Assembly (NCBI RefSeq): GCF_014905175.1
Contig: NC_057791.1
Span: 744,001 to 808,000 of the forward strand
Direction: 5' to 3'
DNA length: 64,000 nt
DNA from: Aphidius gifuensis
Lineage: Eukaryota > Arthropoda > Insecta > Hymenoptera > Braconidae
Under the pieces are notes generated by a model that was given only the letters and a program-made list of their open reading frames with translations, was not told where the DNA came from and ran no database searches. Position numbers and translations under genes: made by a program. Below are positions 1 to 12,817 of the stretch, piece by piece (position 1 is the stretch's first letter; each line of letters begins with the position of its first letter).

Positions 1-282
1 TGTTAATTCACCTAAACCTGCTGCACGAAGCCATTCAGCTTCTGCTTCACCTTCTGTTGAATTATAAATTTATTATTTATTTACTCAATTAGATAATTTA
101 TTAATTAATATATTTTGTTTGCTAAATTTACCATCATAACTTCTTGGACTACACTCTTCATGTTCATCCAAATATTCATCTAACATTCTTGTTTCTTCTT
201 CAACCATTTTTTGATATGCCTCCCAGTACTCATGAAGATGTGCTTCACCACCAGAATACGTCATACCATGTGCACGATCCAT
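1..282 (-). CDS. ARHGAP18/28/40 (conundrum)-like RhoGAP, first two coding exons, partial
   Basis: Two minus-strand exons at 282..132 and 53..1, joined by a short GT-AG intron in phase 1; the gene continues past the left edge. The N-terminus starts MDRAHGMTYSGGEAHLHEYW, is acidic, and exon 2 reads EGEAEAEWLRAAGLGEL. The segment with alternating E/A, then EWL and GL, resembles the conserved region N-terminal of the RhoGAP domain in the ARHGAP18/28/40 family (Drosophila conundrum), which turns off Rho GTPases at the cell cortex. The catalytic RhoGAP domain lies outside the window, so the family call rests on this short motif. The start Met has no splice acceptor just upstream, which supports it as the initiator. 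Upstream exons or alternative promoters cannot be excluded. Confidence 0.55.
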
Positions 283-3256
283 ATTTTTATCAATAATTTA
301 TTAAATAAAAGCACCAAAAAAAAAAATATATATGTCCAACAATAATGTGTCTTTACACAATACTCAATGCAAATGAAAACACTTCACTTAAATTCATTCA
401 AATGATTATTTAACACAAAAAAATAAATCACTGTGTGTATAAATAACCTGTTGTTGATAAGAAATTATGTCTATTTTTAATAATTATTCAAATATAGTTT
501 ATAATATTTTAAATTTAAATTAAATTTCTAAAAGAAAAAATATAAAATTAAACGAAATATAAAAATAGAAAAAATACATTAATGTCGTGATAATTATTAC
601 GATAATAATGATAATAATGAGTGAAAAAAAATAAATAATAATAAATAAATAAAGAAAGAAAACGTCACAAATATTTATTGCAAAACATAACCTCCCAGTT
701 TGACAGATATACAACAACTTTGAGAGGTTTTTTTTTTTTTTTTTAAATATTTTTAAACTTTCTGATGATGATGATGTTGTGATGCCCCACCACCATCATC
801 ATCAATGAAGGCTAAATGTTTGTATACACACACAAAACTGCTAAGCAACTCAATGACGTGTACACACACTGATTAAATTTATTTATATTATAATAACAAT
901 AATAATAATAATGTAAATAATAAATAAATAATTAGATGAATAAACAATCAATGAAAATGAAAAATATCTACAAGTTGTTGTTGTTGTTATTGTTGTTGTA
1001 TATAAAAACAAACATTTTTGGAGTAAAAAAAATCTACTGTATATATATGAAAATTTAAATAATTATTTATGGCAATTTATCTTAAACAAAGAGATTTAAA
1101 AAATAAAAAAAATAAACACACAAATGAGTAGTAATTAATTTAAAAATAAATATTATAAACTATATATTGATTTAATATTTTTTTTTTTTGAATGAATTAA
1201 TTTAAACTCACAGTTAAAAGAGAGTAATGTAAGGGCAAAATAATTTTTTTATCCCTCGAGGTCGTTTGACGACCAGCACCTGTTGAATGCCGTGAATAAC
1301 CGCAAAAAAAAAATTAAAAAACAAAAAAAAACACACATTGCGGAGGCGCAGCTATTTTTTTTTTTCTCTTATTATTATTATAATCCATGGAGAGAAACTT
1401 GTGAAGGATACCTGTTCAATGTATGCCCAACACAACATATTCATATAGACATGTAAGTCTTAAGTATATGTGGGCAAATAGCAAAAGCTGAGTAAGCATA
1501 TGATATATACCTGTGTATATATAAATTCAAGCAAGTCTGAGTTGAGACTCAAGAAGGCCGCCAAATTCTTGAAATATATTTGTGTGTATATGTGTGATGA
1601 TAATAAACTGGCAATCACTGGCAATCGTCGTAATTATTTATCAAATAAAAAAAAAAAAAAAAAAACAAGGAGGGAGAGAAAGATTATAATAAATCTTTGA
1701 AAAACCGTAAGGAGGCGCTTGTTAAATACACACAATTTCGAAATGATATCGCATTCATTTCGAAATGATTATTTTCATTTTCATTTGCTTTCCGCCAACA
1801 GGTGTATATTCATAATACATATATTTTCTTTTATCTAATTTTAAATTACCTATAATTTTTTAACATGAATTTAATGATGATTTACATAAATAAATAATAT
1901 TATTTTTGTTTTTTTTTTTTTTTTTTATTAAAAAACAACCCGCAATACTATATTATTATATAATATATAATTTAATTTAATTTTTGGATGATTGTCTTTT
2001 TAATAATCTCAATTAATTGAATGATTATCATTATTATTGAATTAAAATAAAATGCATTGTCGTCTTGGGATATAATCTTGCAAACCGGCTCGAAGCCAAA
2101 ATCAGCTCAGTTGCTTTCCGGTCGGTGTTTTATTAATACTGCTTCAAGTAGACACACAAAATACCAAGTAGTATGTGCAACTCTAGTCAGTGCAACAAAT
2201 ATACAAATTTAAAACATCCACAATTTGACTATTATCCAAATTCAGAAAATATTATTTCAAAAAAAAAAAACTGAGTCAATTTAACATAATTATTCAAAAT
2301 AATATAAACAGTGTTATTATTTAATAATTTAAATAAATAAATAAACAATAAATAAATATACTGTGCAAGCAAATTTTTTTAAAATTATTATTATTATAAG
2401 AGTATAATAATTTAAACAAGATATTTTGAAATAAAAAATAATAAAAATGTAGAAAATTCAGAGTAAGGTCATAAATTTAATATTTAATTTACTTTTTTCT
2501 GTAGATTTTTATTTTAAATAAATAATTTTGCAAGTTTGTATATTGTGTTAGCCAAAATATACAGATAATATATACCAAAAATTATTGCAAAATAATATTA
2601 TTATAGCATTAGTTGGGAATTTTTTTTTTTTAATTTTATTTTTCGTTGTCTCATTGAAAAATCTTTTTGAAGTAAAAAATATATTATGTCTCGCCAGAAT
2701 TTGATCTATATACTAACTCGTATGTATTTTTTATATTCTTAATATTTACGAGTTTAAAAATCTCTCAATAATTTATTTGGCAATCATCATTAAAATAATC
2801 AGCTTGTTTTTTTTAAATAATAAATTTTACTTTATTTTTTTTTTTTGAGTCATTGAAATAAAAAAAAATTAGGTCAAGTTAAATAAATAAAACAAGTACT
2901 GTTTATTTATCAATATAAACATTCAATTTATTATCGCGTAATAATAAAAAAAAAAAAAAATCATATCGTGTGCCAAAAAAACAAAAAGAAAAATAAATTA
3001 TTTTTAAAGATATTATATTTGATTGATAAATTATATTATTAATTTCTTTTTATTTTCTTTTGTTAGATTAAAGAAAAATATATATAAATTCATTACCAAG
3101 AATTGAGTTCATATAATTAATTTCCTTGATCCTGGAAATTAAGTGCGGTGCCCTTTGGCAATAATCCAATATAATAATCGTTCAAAGACACTAAATTAAA
3201 TTATTTTCCAAGTAAAATATATACTTTTTAAAAAATATAAAAATCAACATTATATC
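283..3256. other. Intergenic region and probable SBK1-type gene 5' region
   Basis: About 3 kb of AT-rich sequence with many poly-A/T runs and simple repeats and no convincing ORF. It lies between two divergently transcribed genes (RhoGAP minus, kinase plus), so both promoters should be here. A slightly GC-richer patch near 2070-2200 holds initiator-like TCAGT motifs (for example near 2185), a plausible plus-strand start region for the kinase gene. No TATA box at a convincing distance. Confidence 0.5.
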
Positions 3257-6185
3257 ATGAGTGTATCAAAAAAATCAATTGGTGGTTCAATTCATCGTGT
3301 ACGTGAATTTAAATTAGAACAGGTATGTAAAACCATATTTATATAAAAAAAAAAAAAATTAAATAATTATAAATTAATTTTAAAAATACTAAATAATATT
3401 ATAAATCCATAAATAGTAACACTTGCTAGTTTCTAGTAACACAAAACTATCTATTTTTGGCATTTAAAAAAAATTTTTTAAAACATTTAAATTTATTATT
3501 TAATCAAGCACACACAACAAATAATTTTCTCAGAATAAAAATATAAATAAATTTAAATAAAAAAAAAAAAAAAAAAGTCAATTTAAAGTGAAAAAGCAAT
3601 TGGTAAATGTGTGTCTGTGTGTGTGGCTGTTTGTCTTAACACGTGAATTTAGATCAACGCAAAGCAAAGAAAATTTTTGACATATATCATCATCATCATC
3701 ATCATCATTTATTTTTTTGTGTGTGTTTTGCCATGCTTTCTCAGTATAGTCCAGTCAAAATGAAGGACAACATTACTTGGTTTTTGGGATATTTAAATAT
3801 AGATTTCTCAGATTAAACCATTATACACACACACACACATATACAAAAATATATATATTTAAATTTACTTATTCGATGAAAAACTCTCTCGTTGTGATGA
3901 TGATGATGATGATGTTGATGAGATAAAAGGGAGAGAAAATTTTGTTAGTTACAATTGTGAATTCGAAACGACTGGATTAAATAAAAAAAAATGAAATAAT
4001 AATTATTGTTTATTGCTGCTTAAATGATAAAAAAAAAGTTACAAGTGAAATGGAATTAAATAATTTGTATTGTCTTCAGGTTAATCTTGCTGAAGAATTT
4101 GATATATTACAAATAGTTGGTGAAGGATGGTTTGGTAAAATATTATTAACTGAACATAAATCAACACAAACTGAAATGGTATTAAAAGCATTGCCAAAAG
4201 CATATATACCAATAACTGATTTTTATCGTGAATTTCATTATGGATTACATTTATCACCTCATAGAAATATTATAACAACATATGATGTTGCATTTGAGAC
4301 TGCTGGATTTTATGTATTTTCACAAGAATATGCACCACTTGGTAATATAATAATTAATAATAATTAATAATAATAATAATTTAATATATAATTTAATAAT
4401 TAAAATGAATTTTAAAAGGTGATTTAACATCAAATGTTACTGAAACTGGTCTTGGTGAATTACATTCAAAAAGAGTTGCAAGACAATTAGCAGCAGCTGT
4501 TCATCATATACACAGTCGAGATCTTGTTCATCGTGATATTAAATTAGATAATATTCTTGTATTTAAAAGTGATTTTTCACGTATTAAATTATGTGATTTT
4601 GGTGAAACAAGAAAAATTAATACAATTGTTAGAAGACACAATGAATGGTTACCATATTCACCACCAGAAGTATTACAAATAAATACTGATGAAACATACA
4701 AGTAAGTATATAATTATTAATATATCAATACTGTTATAATTATTATTATTATTAATTTTTAGAGCTTTAACATCACATGATATTTGGCAATTTGGTATTG
4801 TTTTATTTGTTTGTTTAACTGGTTGTTTACCATGGCAAAAAGCAGCAATGGATGATCGTAGATATACAAGATATTTAAATTGGCATTCAGCAACATTAAA
4901 TATTGCTAAAAAACCAAAATTATTTCAATTAATAAGTTCAAAAGCTCAAAGAATGTTTAAAAGATTATTAGAGCCAAAATTAGATAAAAGACCAATAAGT
5001 GTTTTGGAAATAAATAAATATTTAGATGATAGATGGCTTGGTAAACTTGGTGCTGAAAAAGCACAAACTGGTGGAGCTGAAGAAAGAGATGAATTATGTC
5101 CATCAATGTATAGTTTTCATAGTTCATTAGAAGAAAAAAATCAATTACTTTATACATTAACACGTTTTGGCATTGAAACAACTGTTGATAGAAGTAAAAA
5201 AAAAGATAGAATACGTGAATGGATACAAGCAAGTGCAATTATTGAAGAAAATGAAGATGAAGAATCAACATCATCAATACTTGAAGAAATTGATAAATTA
5301 AATGAAACATTAGAATTATCAGATGATGATAATAATAACAAAAATAATATGAAAGGTAAACATTTTCCTGAAAGAAGACCAAGTATTAAAATACCAAAAT
5401 CATCACCAGAAAGACCAATAACAAGTGAAAATTTAAAAACAACAACAACAAATAACCAACATCATCATCATCATCATCATCGTCATCATCATGATAATAA
5501 TGAAAAATTATATAAAAAAACAAAATCATCACATAGACCATCATTGAAAAATTTAGAAAGACGTAATCCATTTGCACCACAAGTTGCTAGAGAAATGCAA
5601 ACAATTGCTAAATTTGCAAATTTTCCAAATGGTGATCCAAAACTTGGTATTAATGATTTACAACCATTGAGAACAGTACCAGTACAAAATTTAAATCTCA
5701 TTAATTCAACATATAATCATCAAAAATATCAACAAAAAAACAACGATATTATGCTAAATGATTCATCATCAATTGCACAAGGATCAAGTAGTGGTACCAA
5801 CTCAATTGACTACTCTGATAATCCAAAATTAATTGTTAATTATAATAATTTAAATCAAATAAAAATACAACAACCATTAATTAATAATAACAATAGTTTT
5901 TTGACAATGCCAATTGCTTCACATTTAGTAATGCAAAGTTTTAATGCAATTCAAACAATAAACACAGCACAAAGTCAAAATTTTACATCAACTGTTGTTG
6001 TTAATGATGATCATTTGAAAAATAAAATAAATGATAATAATGATACAACTGTTTATGGAAAAGATGCTTATGAACATTATGGAGTTGCACAAGGTACTGT
6101 TGTTAGATCTGAATCAGCTAAAAGACAAACTGGTGGTGGTGGTGGTGGATCAAGCAGAAGTGGAAGCAGATCAGTCAGCAATTGA
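3257..6185 (+). CDS. SBK1-family serine/threonine protein kinase
   Basis: Four exons: 3257..3322, 4080..4341, 4419..4701, 4763..6185, with phases that agree and give about 677 aa. The kinase domain fills roughly residues 25-320. Visible motifs are a glycine loop (VGEGWFGKI), the VAIK-type lysine in MVLKAL, catalytic HRDIKLDN, DFGE (Asp-Phe-Gly) and the PPE activation-segment end. The EFDILQIVGEGWFGKI start and the short domain match SBK1 (SH3-binding kinase; Drosophila meng-po family), expressed in nervous tissue in animals. The last ~350 residues are low complexity: acidic stretches, a His run near residue 430, Asn/Gln runs and a Gly/Ser-rich end. They are probably disordered and fast evolving. 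Introns of 757, 77 and 61 nt. The kinase assignment is sure; the subfamily is very likely. Confidence 0.88.
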
Positions 6186-7437
6186 TTAACAATATTTTTA
6201 TCAAATTAATTTATATAATAATATTCATTTTATAACTGAATGGGGTTTTTTTTTTTTTTTTTTAATTATTAATCTAAGAAAGGGACCATATATTGGAGAA
6301 AAAAAAAAAAAAAAATTATACTTGTCATATGTATGGACAAATGAAATTGGAGTAAACTTTTTAGTCAACAGTTGTTTGAGGTTGATGATAAATTGTATAA
6401 AAATATCGGTAAGTATTTTTCATTGGGCATTATAATATTTATCAAAAGAAAAATTAATAAATATAAAAAAATGTTTTATTTTTGTCAATCAGGTCTTGAT
6501 AAACCTGCTGCTGCTGATGACGATGATGATGGGGACTCTAGTGTTGATATATTATTTTTTAATTTTTAATTGTATAAAAAAAAAAAAAAAAAAACGATAA
6601 TCAAAAGTACTTTTTTTTTTTTTCCTTTTGATTGTTTAATGTAAAATGGCGTTGGCGTTTATTTAATAATTAAAATAATAATTGTATAAAGACAAATAAA
6701 TATATGATACTTGAAAAAAATATAAAACCATTTTATGCAAAATTTTTTAAGAAAAAAAAAATGTCTTACTTACTCAAAAATGATGGCGTACTTTTTCTGA
6801 GAATTGTATTGTCGAATAATGGAGTATATTAGCTTTTTTATTTTTTACAAAATCATGACACAATTTCACCGACACTTTGATGACAATAATCACAATAAAT
6901 AAAAAACACGTTATTAATACAACAATATAATTAAACAATTGCAAAAACTAAAAAACATCTATCAATAATAAACAACCAAAAATGAGAAAAGAAAAAAAAA
7001 AAAAAAACAATTGTCAATAAAAATGAACAATTTACTCAAACTTTTATACTTTAATACTTGATTAGGTTCACAATCGACACTATTATATCACAACACATGT
7101 AATAAATCAATTAATTAATTATAATAAATACAAAAATAAATGAGCATTATAAAAATATCAACGAATTCGGAAAAGATCAAAAACTATACAACTGCCGTGC
7201 GATTGAGCGCCAACCGAAAATAATAATAAAATGTACACAAAATGGCCGACCAAAAAAAGCGTCAGCAACACCCCCTTTCGACTTTTATACGAACTTATTG
7301 TTTTAATTTCTAATGAGCGACAACAACAAGCGACGAATCAAATTGTCCCACGCGTTTTTTTTTCTCTCTCATAATAATATTATTATTTTTTTCATCTTAT
7401 CATTGTGATCAATTGTGATTTATCAATCGTATCAGCA
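6186..7437. other. Intergenic region with SDF2L1-like promoter
   Basis: Contains the kinase 3' end with poly-T/poly-A runs, AATAAA-like signals and simple repeats. From about 7190 to 7380 the sequence is GC-richer and contains the likely promoter of the downstream ER protein gene, including an ER-stress-element-like site annotated separately. No coding potential recognised. Confidence 0.5.
7334..7352 (+). promoter_or_regulatory. ERSE / ERSE-II-like ER stress element upstream of SDF2L1-like gene
   Basis: ATTGTCCCACG at 7342-7352 differs from ERSE-II (ATTGGNCCACG) at one base. The longer form CGAAT-N9-CCACG at 7334-7352 differs from ERSE (CCAAT-N9-CCACG) at one base. It lies about 85 nt 5' of the start codon of an ER-resident protein whose mammalian homologue is induced by the unfolded protein response. 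The CCACG half, bound by ATF6/XBP1, is intact; the NF-Y half is imperfect. Confidence 0.45.
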
Positions 7438-8366
7438 ATGGCAACGTGGTGGGTGTCTCAGAGATTTATTCTCTTGAAAATAATAATTTTATTAACAATA
7501 ATAATCCAAATAAAAGGTATACCAATTAATTAATTAATTAATAATCAATAAATCAGTAACAAATGTATATTTTTTAAAATTTTGTTGACGTGTTAATTTT
7601 CATCTTCAACTGTATTTTTGTTTACAGCAAAAGGTACAAAATATGTAACATATAGTTCAGTTATTAAATTAATGAATAATCATAATGGAGCAAGACTACA
7701 TTCTCATGATATTAAATATGGAAGTGGAAGTAGACAACAATCAGTCACAGGAACTGAAACAAAAGAGGATAATAATTCTCACTGGATTGTCAAAGGACCA
7801 ACCAACAAAATTGACACTCGAGGGTATTTTAATTGATTAATTTTTTAAGTATATTTCAATTATCTTGATTAACTAATAATCATTATTTTTATATCAATTA
7901 AACAATAGAAAACCAATTAAATGTGGTGACACAATCAGATTGGAGCACAGTGTGACAAAAAAAAATTTACACTCACACAGAGTATCATCACCATTAAGTG
8001 GACAACAAGAAGTATCAGCTTATGGAAATGATGATGGACAAGGTGACAGTGGTGATCATTGGAAGGTTATTTGTCAAAATGACAATGAATATTGGGAAAG
8101 ACAAGATACAGTTGAATTATATCACATTGATACTAATGTGTAAGTAATTTATTTAATATTTCATTTTAAAATACTGATAAATTAATAAATACAATTATTT
8201 ATTTAGTTATTTATCAACATCTGGAAGAACATATGGATCACCAATAAATGGACAAGTTGAAATTGTTGGTAGTTATTCAAAAGACAGTCAAGCACAATGG
8301 AAAGTTATGGAAGGTGTTTTCATTCATCCAACAGATTTTAAAAGTTCATTTCATGATGAATTATAA
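7438..8366 (+). CDS. SDF2L1: SDF2/SDF2L1-like MIR-domain ER protein
   Basis: Four exons: 7438..7516, 7628..7823, 7909..8139, 8207..8366, about 221 aa. Exon 1 encodes a hydrophobic signal peptide. The rest is three MIR repeats, recognisable from the repeated GSGSRQQSVTG, SGDHWKVIC and SGRTYGSP blocks typical of stromal cell-derived factor 2. The protein ends in HDEL, a canonical ER retrieval signal, as in SDF2L1. Family members sit in the ER chaperone network with BiP and ERdj proteins and keep substrates soluble. Length matches the family (~210-220 aa). The upstream ERSE-like site fits stress induction. It lies tail to tail with the minus-strand DHHC gene, about 240 bp away. Confidence 0.93.
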
Positions 8367-8608
8367 ACTATTGCCAAAAATCTCATTTAACTTTATACAT
8401 TTTTATTTATTACAAACATAATTTACTTGATTCAAATTGTAAATAATAATTATTCCATTTGACAAGTATCATGATTATTAAAACAAACAAAAATAAGAAA
8501 AATTTAGAGATTTTTAGTTGATAATATCTAAACAATTTCATATTACTGCTACAATTTATAATTTTTAAATAAAAAAAAAAATAAATAAATTAACAGTTTA
8601 ATTAACAA

Positions 8609-9475
8609 TTAAATATTTTTTAAAGTATATTTTCCATCAATGCACCTAGATTCCAATAAACCATTAAATGGAAATAAAAAATTCAACAATCCATAATTAC
8701 CAAAAATAGCATAAATATCATATCGTTGTTTTTTATATGGATAATAAAATTGTTTACCTGTTAAACAACAAATAAATTTATAAATACCATAAAAAAAACA
8801 AAGAAAAAAAATAGTAAATAAAATATTAAAATATGTTATTAAAAGAAAATTATTAATATCATGATTGATGATTAAAAATTTAGCAAATGCCATTGGAAAA
8901 CAAAAATTTAAAAATATCATTAAATAATTATCATTAATTTCATTTAAATAATTATTATAAATAAATGGTCCAATGATAATAAGTGAATAAAAACATGCCA
9001 TTGATGTGTAAAAACAAATGAGAATAAAATTTCCCATGTTGATTTGTAAAATACAAGTTCCAATGAAAAAACAATGATGATTACGATAATGATAACATTT
9101 TTTACAGGCATTACAATGTTGAGTTGGTTTATATGTATAAACACAACATTTATCACAGTACCAACATTTAATTCTTGATGATTCTTGATGATCATCATCA
9201 TCATTATCATCATCTTTGTCATAACAAGTCATCATGTTTATTGTAATCATTTCAGATGGCTTCACAGGATCTCTTATTGTCGTTGTATTTAATGATGATT
9301 TATAAATTGAGTACCAATTAAGATAAACTTGAATTGATGTAAATAAAAAAATCAAAGATATACACTGATTTATGTATAGAGTTATAAAATTAACAATGAT
9401 GCTAAAAATTAATGCCAAAATTGGACAAAATTTTATGGCCATCCTTGACAACAATAATCCCATTTTTTTTGTCAT
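8609..9475 (-). CDS. DHHC-type palmitoyltransferase-like membrane protein with NHHC core
   Basis: One uninterrupted 288-aa ORF. It has about five or six hydrophobic segments: two near the N-terminus, then a cysteine-rich loop, then three or four more. The loop has the DHHC-CRD layout (CWYCDKCCVY, TQHCNACKKC, HHCFFIGTC, NMGNF), close to ZDHHC24-like insect proteins. The signature tetrapeptide is NHHC, not DHHC: the catalytic-site aspartate is Asn, while both His and the acylated Cys remain. Family members transfer palmitate to cysteines of substrate proteins at Golgi/ER/plasma membranes; activity here is uncertain. An Asp/His-rich acidic run precedes the CRD. A possible non-coding 5' exon ends near 9600 (donor GTAAAT). 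Divergent and intronless, so lineage-specific duplication or retroposition is possible. Confidence 0.8.
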   Translation of the reverse strand: MTKKMGLLLSRMAIKFCPILALIFSIIVNFITLYINQCISLIFLFTSIQVYLNWYSIYKSSLNTTTIRDPVKPSEMITINMMTCYDKDDDNDDDDHQESSRIKCWYCDKCCVYTYKPTQHCNACKKCYHYRNHHCFFIGTCILQINMGNFILICFYTSMACFYSLIIIGPFIYNNYLNEINDNYLMIFLNFCFPMAFAKFLIINHDINNFLLITYFNILFTIFFLCFFYGIYKFICCLTGKQFYYPYKKQRYDIYAIFGNYGLLNFLFPFNGLLESRCIDGKYTLKNI

Positions 9476-12400
9476 TATTTTATTATTTTTTTACTTTTTG
9501 AATTATTATCTATAGAGGGAAAATAATAAAATTAAATTATTTATTTTAATTTATAAGTTAAATAAAATATTAGGAACTTTTTTTCATTAAAATATTTACC
9601 TGAAGCTAGAGTGGGTGCATTTTTTTTTTGTCATAGAGTCTTCTAATTTGTTATTAATATATTGTTAATCACGATTAAATACATTAAACAATTGCAACAA
9701 AATATATAATTTTGTTTACATTTATATTTTTTTTTAACATCACTGTTTATCATTATTATTATTATTATAAAAAAGCATGGCGAGGTTTAGTAGCAATATG
9801 GTGAATTTAAAACGCATTTTTCATATTTGTGGCGCAATATTTAAATCGTAAATAAAACGCAAGTGTTAAAAATTATTATGTATACGATATGATTTTGAGC
9901 AGTAGCATGGGAATATATTAATGAAGAAAAATATTTATACTTAAATAAAATACTGCACTGTTATTACACATACACTGAATATTTAAATAACGTGGTGTTA
10001 TTATAAAGTGGTATGAAAAAAATGGAATACAGTATTGCGCTTTAAGCAGCAAATTTTAGATGGATTTAATGATAATTAAGTACTTGGGATTTGCATACAA
10101 TTATCAATTATTTATAGTATAATATAAACAAAGAGCATATGCAATTACATCAACTAAATAAAATCTTACCTTGTAGGCGGATGTTCATCTTCCCACGCTG
10201 GTCATCAAAATTGCTCAGGATACTGCAATCCATGAAGACTAGTTGATGCTGGACTCCATGTAGTTTATATGATGATTCAATCGGATCATCAACAGGTTCA
10301 ATAATCATACACAAGCACTACACACACAACACAAAACAATAATCACTACACTTGTTACCAAAACTTTTTTAAATACACACTTTTCACTGCTTTTCACTAC
10401 TTTTTACTACTACTTGTTAGTGTAACGAAAAAAAATAACACTTGTTAACTCATATAGTTTATAAAGCACTCAATAGAATTTTTGTTTATAATAAGTCTAT
10501 TTATTTGAAACTTATTATTGATATCATTATGATTTGCAATAGTGTTTTATCAATTTTAAAACAAGGTCCCGAGTTGTCGGCTGAGTTGATAATATACACG
10601 TAGTTGCTATAGCGGCAAGCTCTTTGATGTATACAAGCTCTTGGATAGAGAGGAGGCAAGCCATTTGGTAGAGGCAGTATATTCTTATGCTCTCTGATGC
10701 TCTCAGTAGCTCTCAACTCTCTTTCAATATACCATCATGTTGTTATTTATAAGAATCACTATACAGCACTTTACCAGAGACAATGTTGAACAATAACAAC
10801 AACGATAACTGGTGCATGAGAAAGATCACAATAGAGAGTCAATAATACCAGCACCACGTGATGTTATTGATTGTTCTTCCAGTAACAAATAAATACAATC
10901 ATATGAGATGACAAGTCATGAATACCACCAACATGAATGATACATTAGAGTTAACAGCATGATAATAAATGACACCAACAGCCTGTGATTGTTAAAGTAA
11001 AAGAAAGATTAAGTTTTATGATAAAATCTTAGTAGACAATTCATGAGGTGGTGGATTTCATTGAAACCTACCATTTTTTAAATTCAATTGTACGTGCAAC
11101 ATGTAAATAATTGAGTAATGATTTTTCATAATCAGGGATTCATCATTGATGAAGCATAATCATATCATGTAGAGGGTCTTGATGATTTTTTGTTGCTGGG
11201 TCAAGAGTATCATTACTTGATGATTGTTAAATTGTCAAATAGTTTATAAACAATTTAGTTAATCTTTAAAACACACTTGCTAACACAAAGTAAAATCAAC
11301 GACGAATCTAGTGACACTTTTAACATCATAATCATTTCCTTGCTATTGTTTATGTTATATTTAAGCATTCAAGCAGTCCTAGTTGTTCACATTCTTGTAA
11401 ATCTGATATTACATGTATTGGCAATAATAATGTTTTAGCCATGAATAAATTTTATACAACTGTAACAATAAAATATAAAATTATTAATAGTTAAATACTG
11501 TTATTTATAAAAAATGATATAAAATAACTTACTGTACTCAAAAATAATTTTGGCTTGAATGACAAACCAATTTGAGTCCTTTGTTAAGTCTCATTGCTAA
11601 TAATGTTGTTTGAATAATTGAATAACTGCATGAGAACATCAAATACGTTATCCACATTTTTTTTTATGTGTCTGTAAACAACAAAAATATTAAATAAACA
11701 TTATGTCATGGATATTTGTCAAATTGGAGTTATTATTATCAACAAAAAAAGAGTAAATAAAAATGGCATTATTAAATAAATAAATAAATGATAATTAAAC
11801 AAATAAATAAATAGTAAATTTATTAAAAAATAGATAATAAACAATAAATAAACAAATAAACAATAAAAAAATAAGTTTTAAAGTCAATGAATGGATTCTA
11901 AACACTGACACTAAAAACTGACAAAGCCCTCAAACAAAAGAAAATTGATGTTGAAATATTTCACATTTTTTTGATTGTTATAAATAAAAAAACGATTGTT
12001 AATCATTAAGGATGCTACAACAATGCTATAAATATCAAAAATTTATATTTATTTATAAATAAATTAATAATCTCTTTGTCTTAATAAAAATTGACAACCT
12101 AACCTTAAATTTATATTTTATTTTTCAACAATTTATGAAAAAAAACTACGTATTCATGTTTGTTTATGTGCTAAATAATTAATAACAATGAAAAAACATA
12201 ATATTTACATACCATTTGTTTATTATTCAACAAATTAACAATTGCCTTTGTCAGCTCCAAGAGTCTTGACAGGTCCATTAATTTTTGCCAAAATTCACAA
12301 AATTTCGCAATAAATTATAGCACATTTTGTTCAGAAAAATTTAATTAACCGATTTATTAACAATTTATAATTATTTAACAATTATTATTGCAAAAATAAG

Positions 12401-12817
12401 TGAAAAAAATCACGACATTAAACGACGCACGTCCTCACTCGAACAAAGCCACGCGCCACCTAGCAGACAAATTATGTATCAAAAGTAGATTACCATAGAT
12501 TTTTTACTTATCGACAAGTCGGTAATTTTATAATAATAATAGTAATTTAAAAAATATAATAATAATAATAAAAAATATATATAAAAATACCGGAAATTAT
12601 CACTAAATGTTAATTAATAATTTTTTGACTCACCAAAACACATAAAAAAATTAATTATAAACAAATAACACTTAAATTCATCAACGGCCGACAAATGACC
12701 AAAAAGACGAAAAAGATGCAAAAATGGCTAAACTTTGACCAACGTTAGTTATATAATAAATTAATTAATTGGTATTGATTATTTATTTGTTTATTTATAT
12801 TTTATTTATTATATAAT
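9476..12817 (-). other. Region without a confident gene; possible minus-strand spliced transcripts
   Basis: No long ORF. On the minus strand several short open segments end in good donor sites. 10308..10170 reads 46 codons from an ATG and stops at GTAAGA, with a TATAAATA at 10751..10744 upstream. 12278..12213 reads 22 codons from an ATG (MDLSRLLELTKAIVNLLNNK...) and stops at GTATGT. 11674..11533 lies between a pyrimidine-rich acceptor and a GTAAGT donor but is closed in the phase needed. I could not chain these into one reading frame and recognise none of the peptides. Options are a long non-coding RNA, 5' leader exons, or an unrecognised fast-evolving gene. Base composition near 10560-10740 and 12420-12470 is GC-richer, as at promoters elsewhere in the window. 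Confidence 0.3.

Noticed and set aside
3660..3920. ATC/GAT and CA repeats within the SBK1-type intron 1 considered as an array
   Set aside because: Plain microsatellites without spacers; nothing CRISPR-like or regulatory.
9600..9640. In-phase join of the 10308..10170 frame to a short exon ending at 9600 and then to the DHHC ORF
   Set aside because: The first join stays open, but every acceptor before the DHHC ATG leads to a stop, so no N-terminal extension of the DHHC protein is supported.
11065..11240. Minus-strand frame with protein-like pieces (NDTLDPATKNHQDPLHD and DYEKSLLNYLHVARTIEF) ending at a GTAGGT donor
   Set aside because: Two adjacent in-frame TGA codons split it and an upstream TAA closes it; too short to call a pseudogene without database support.
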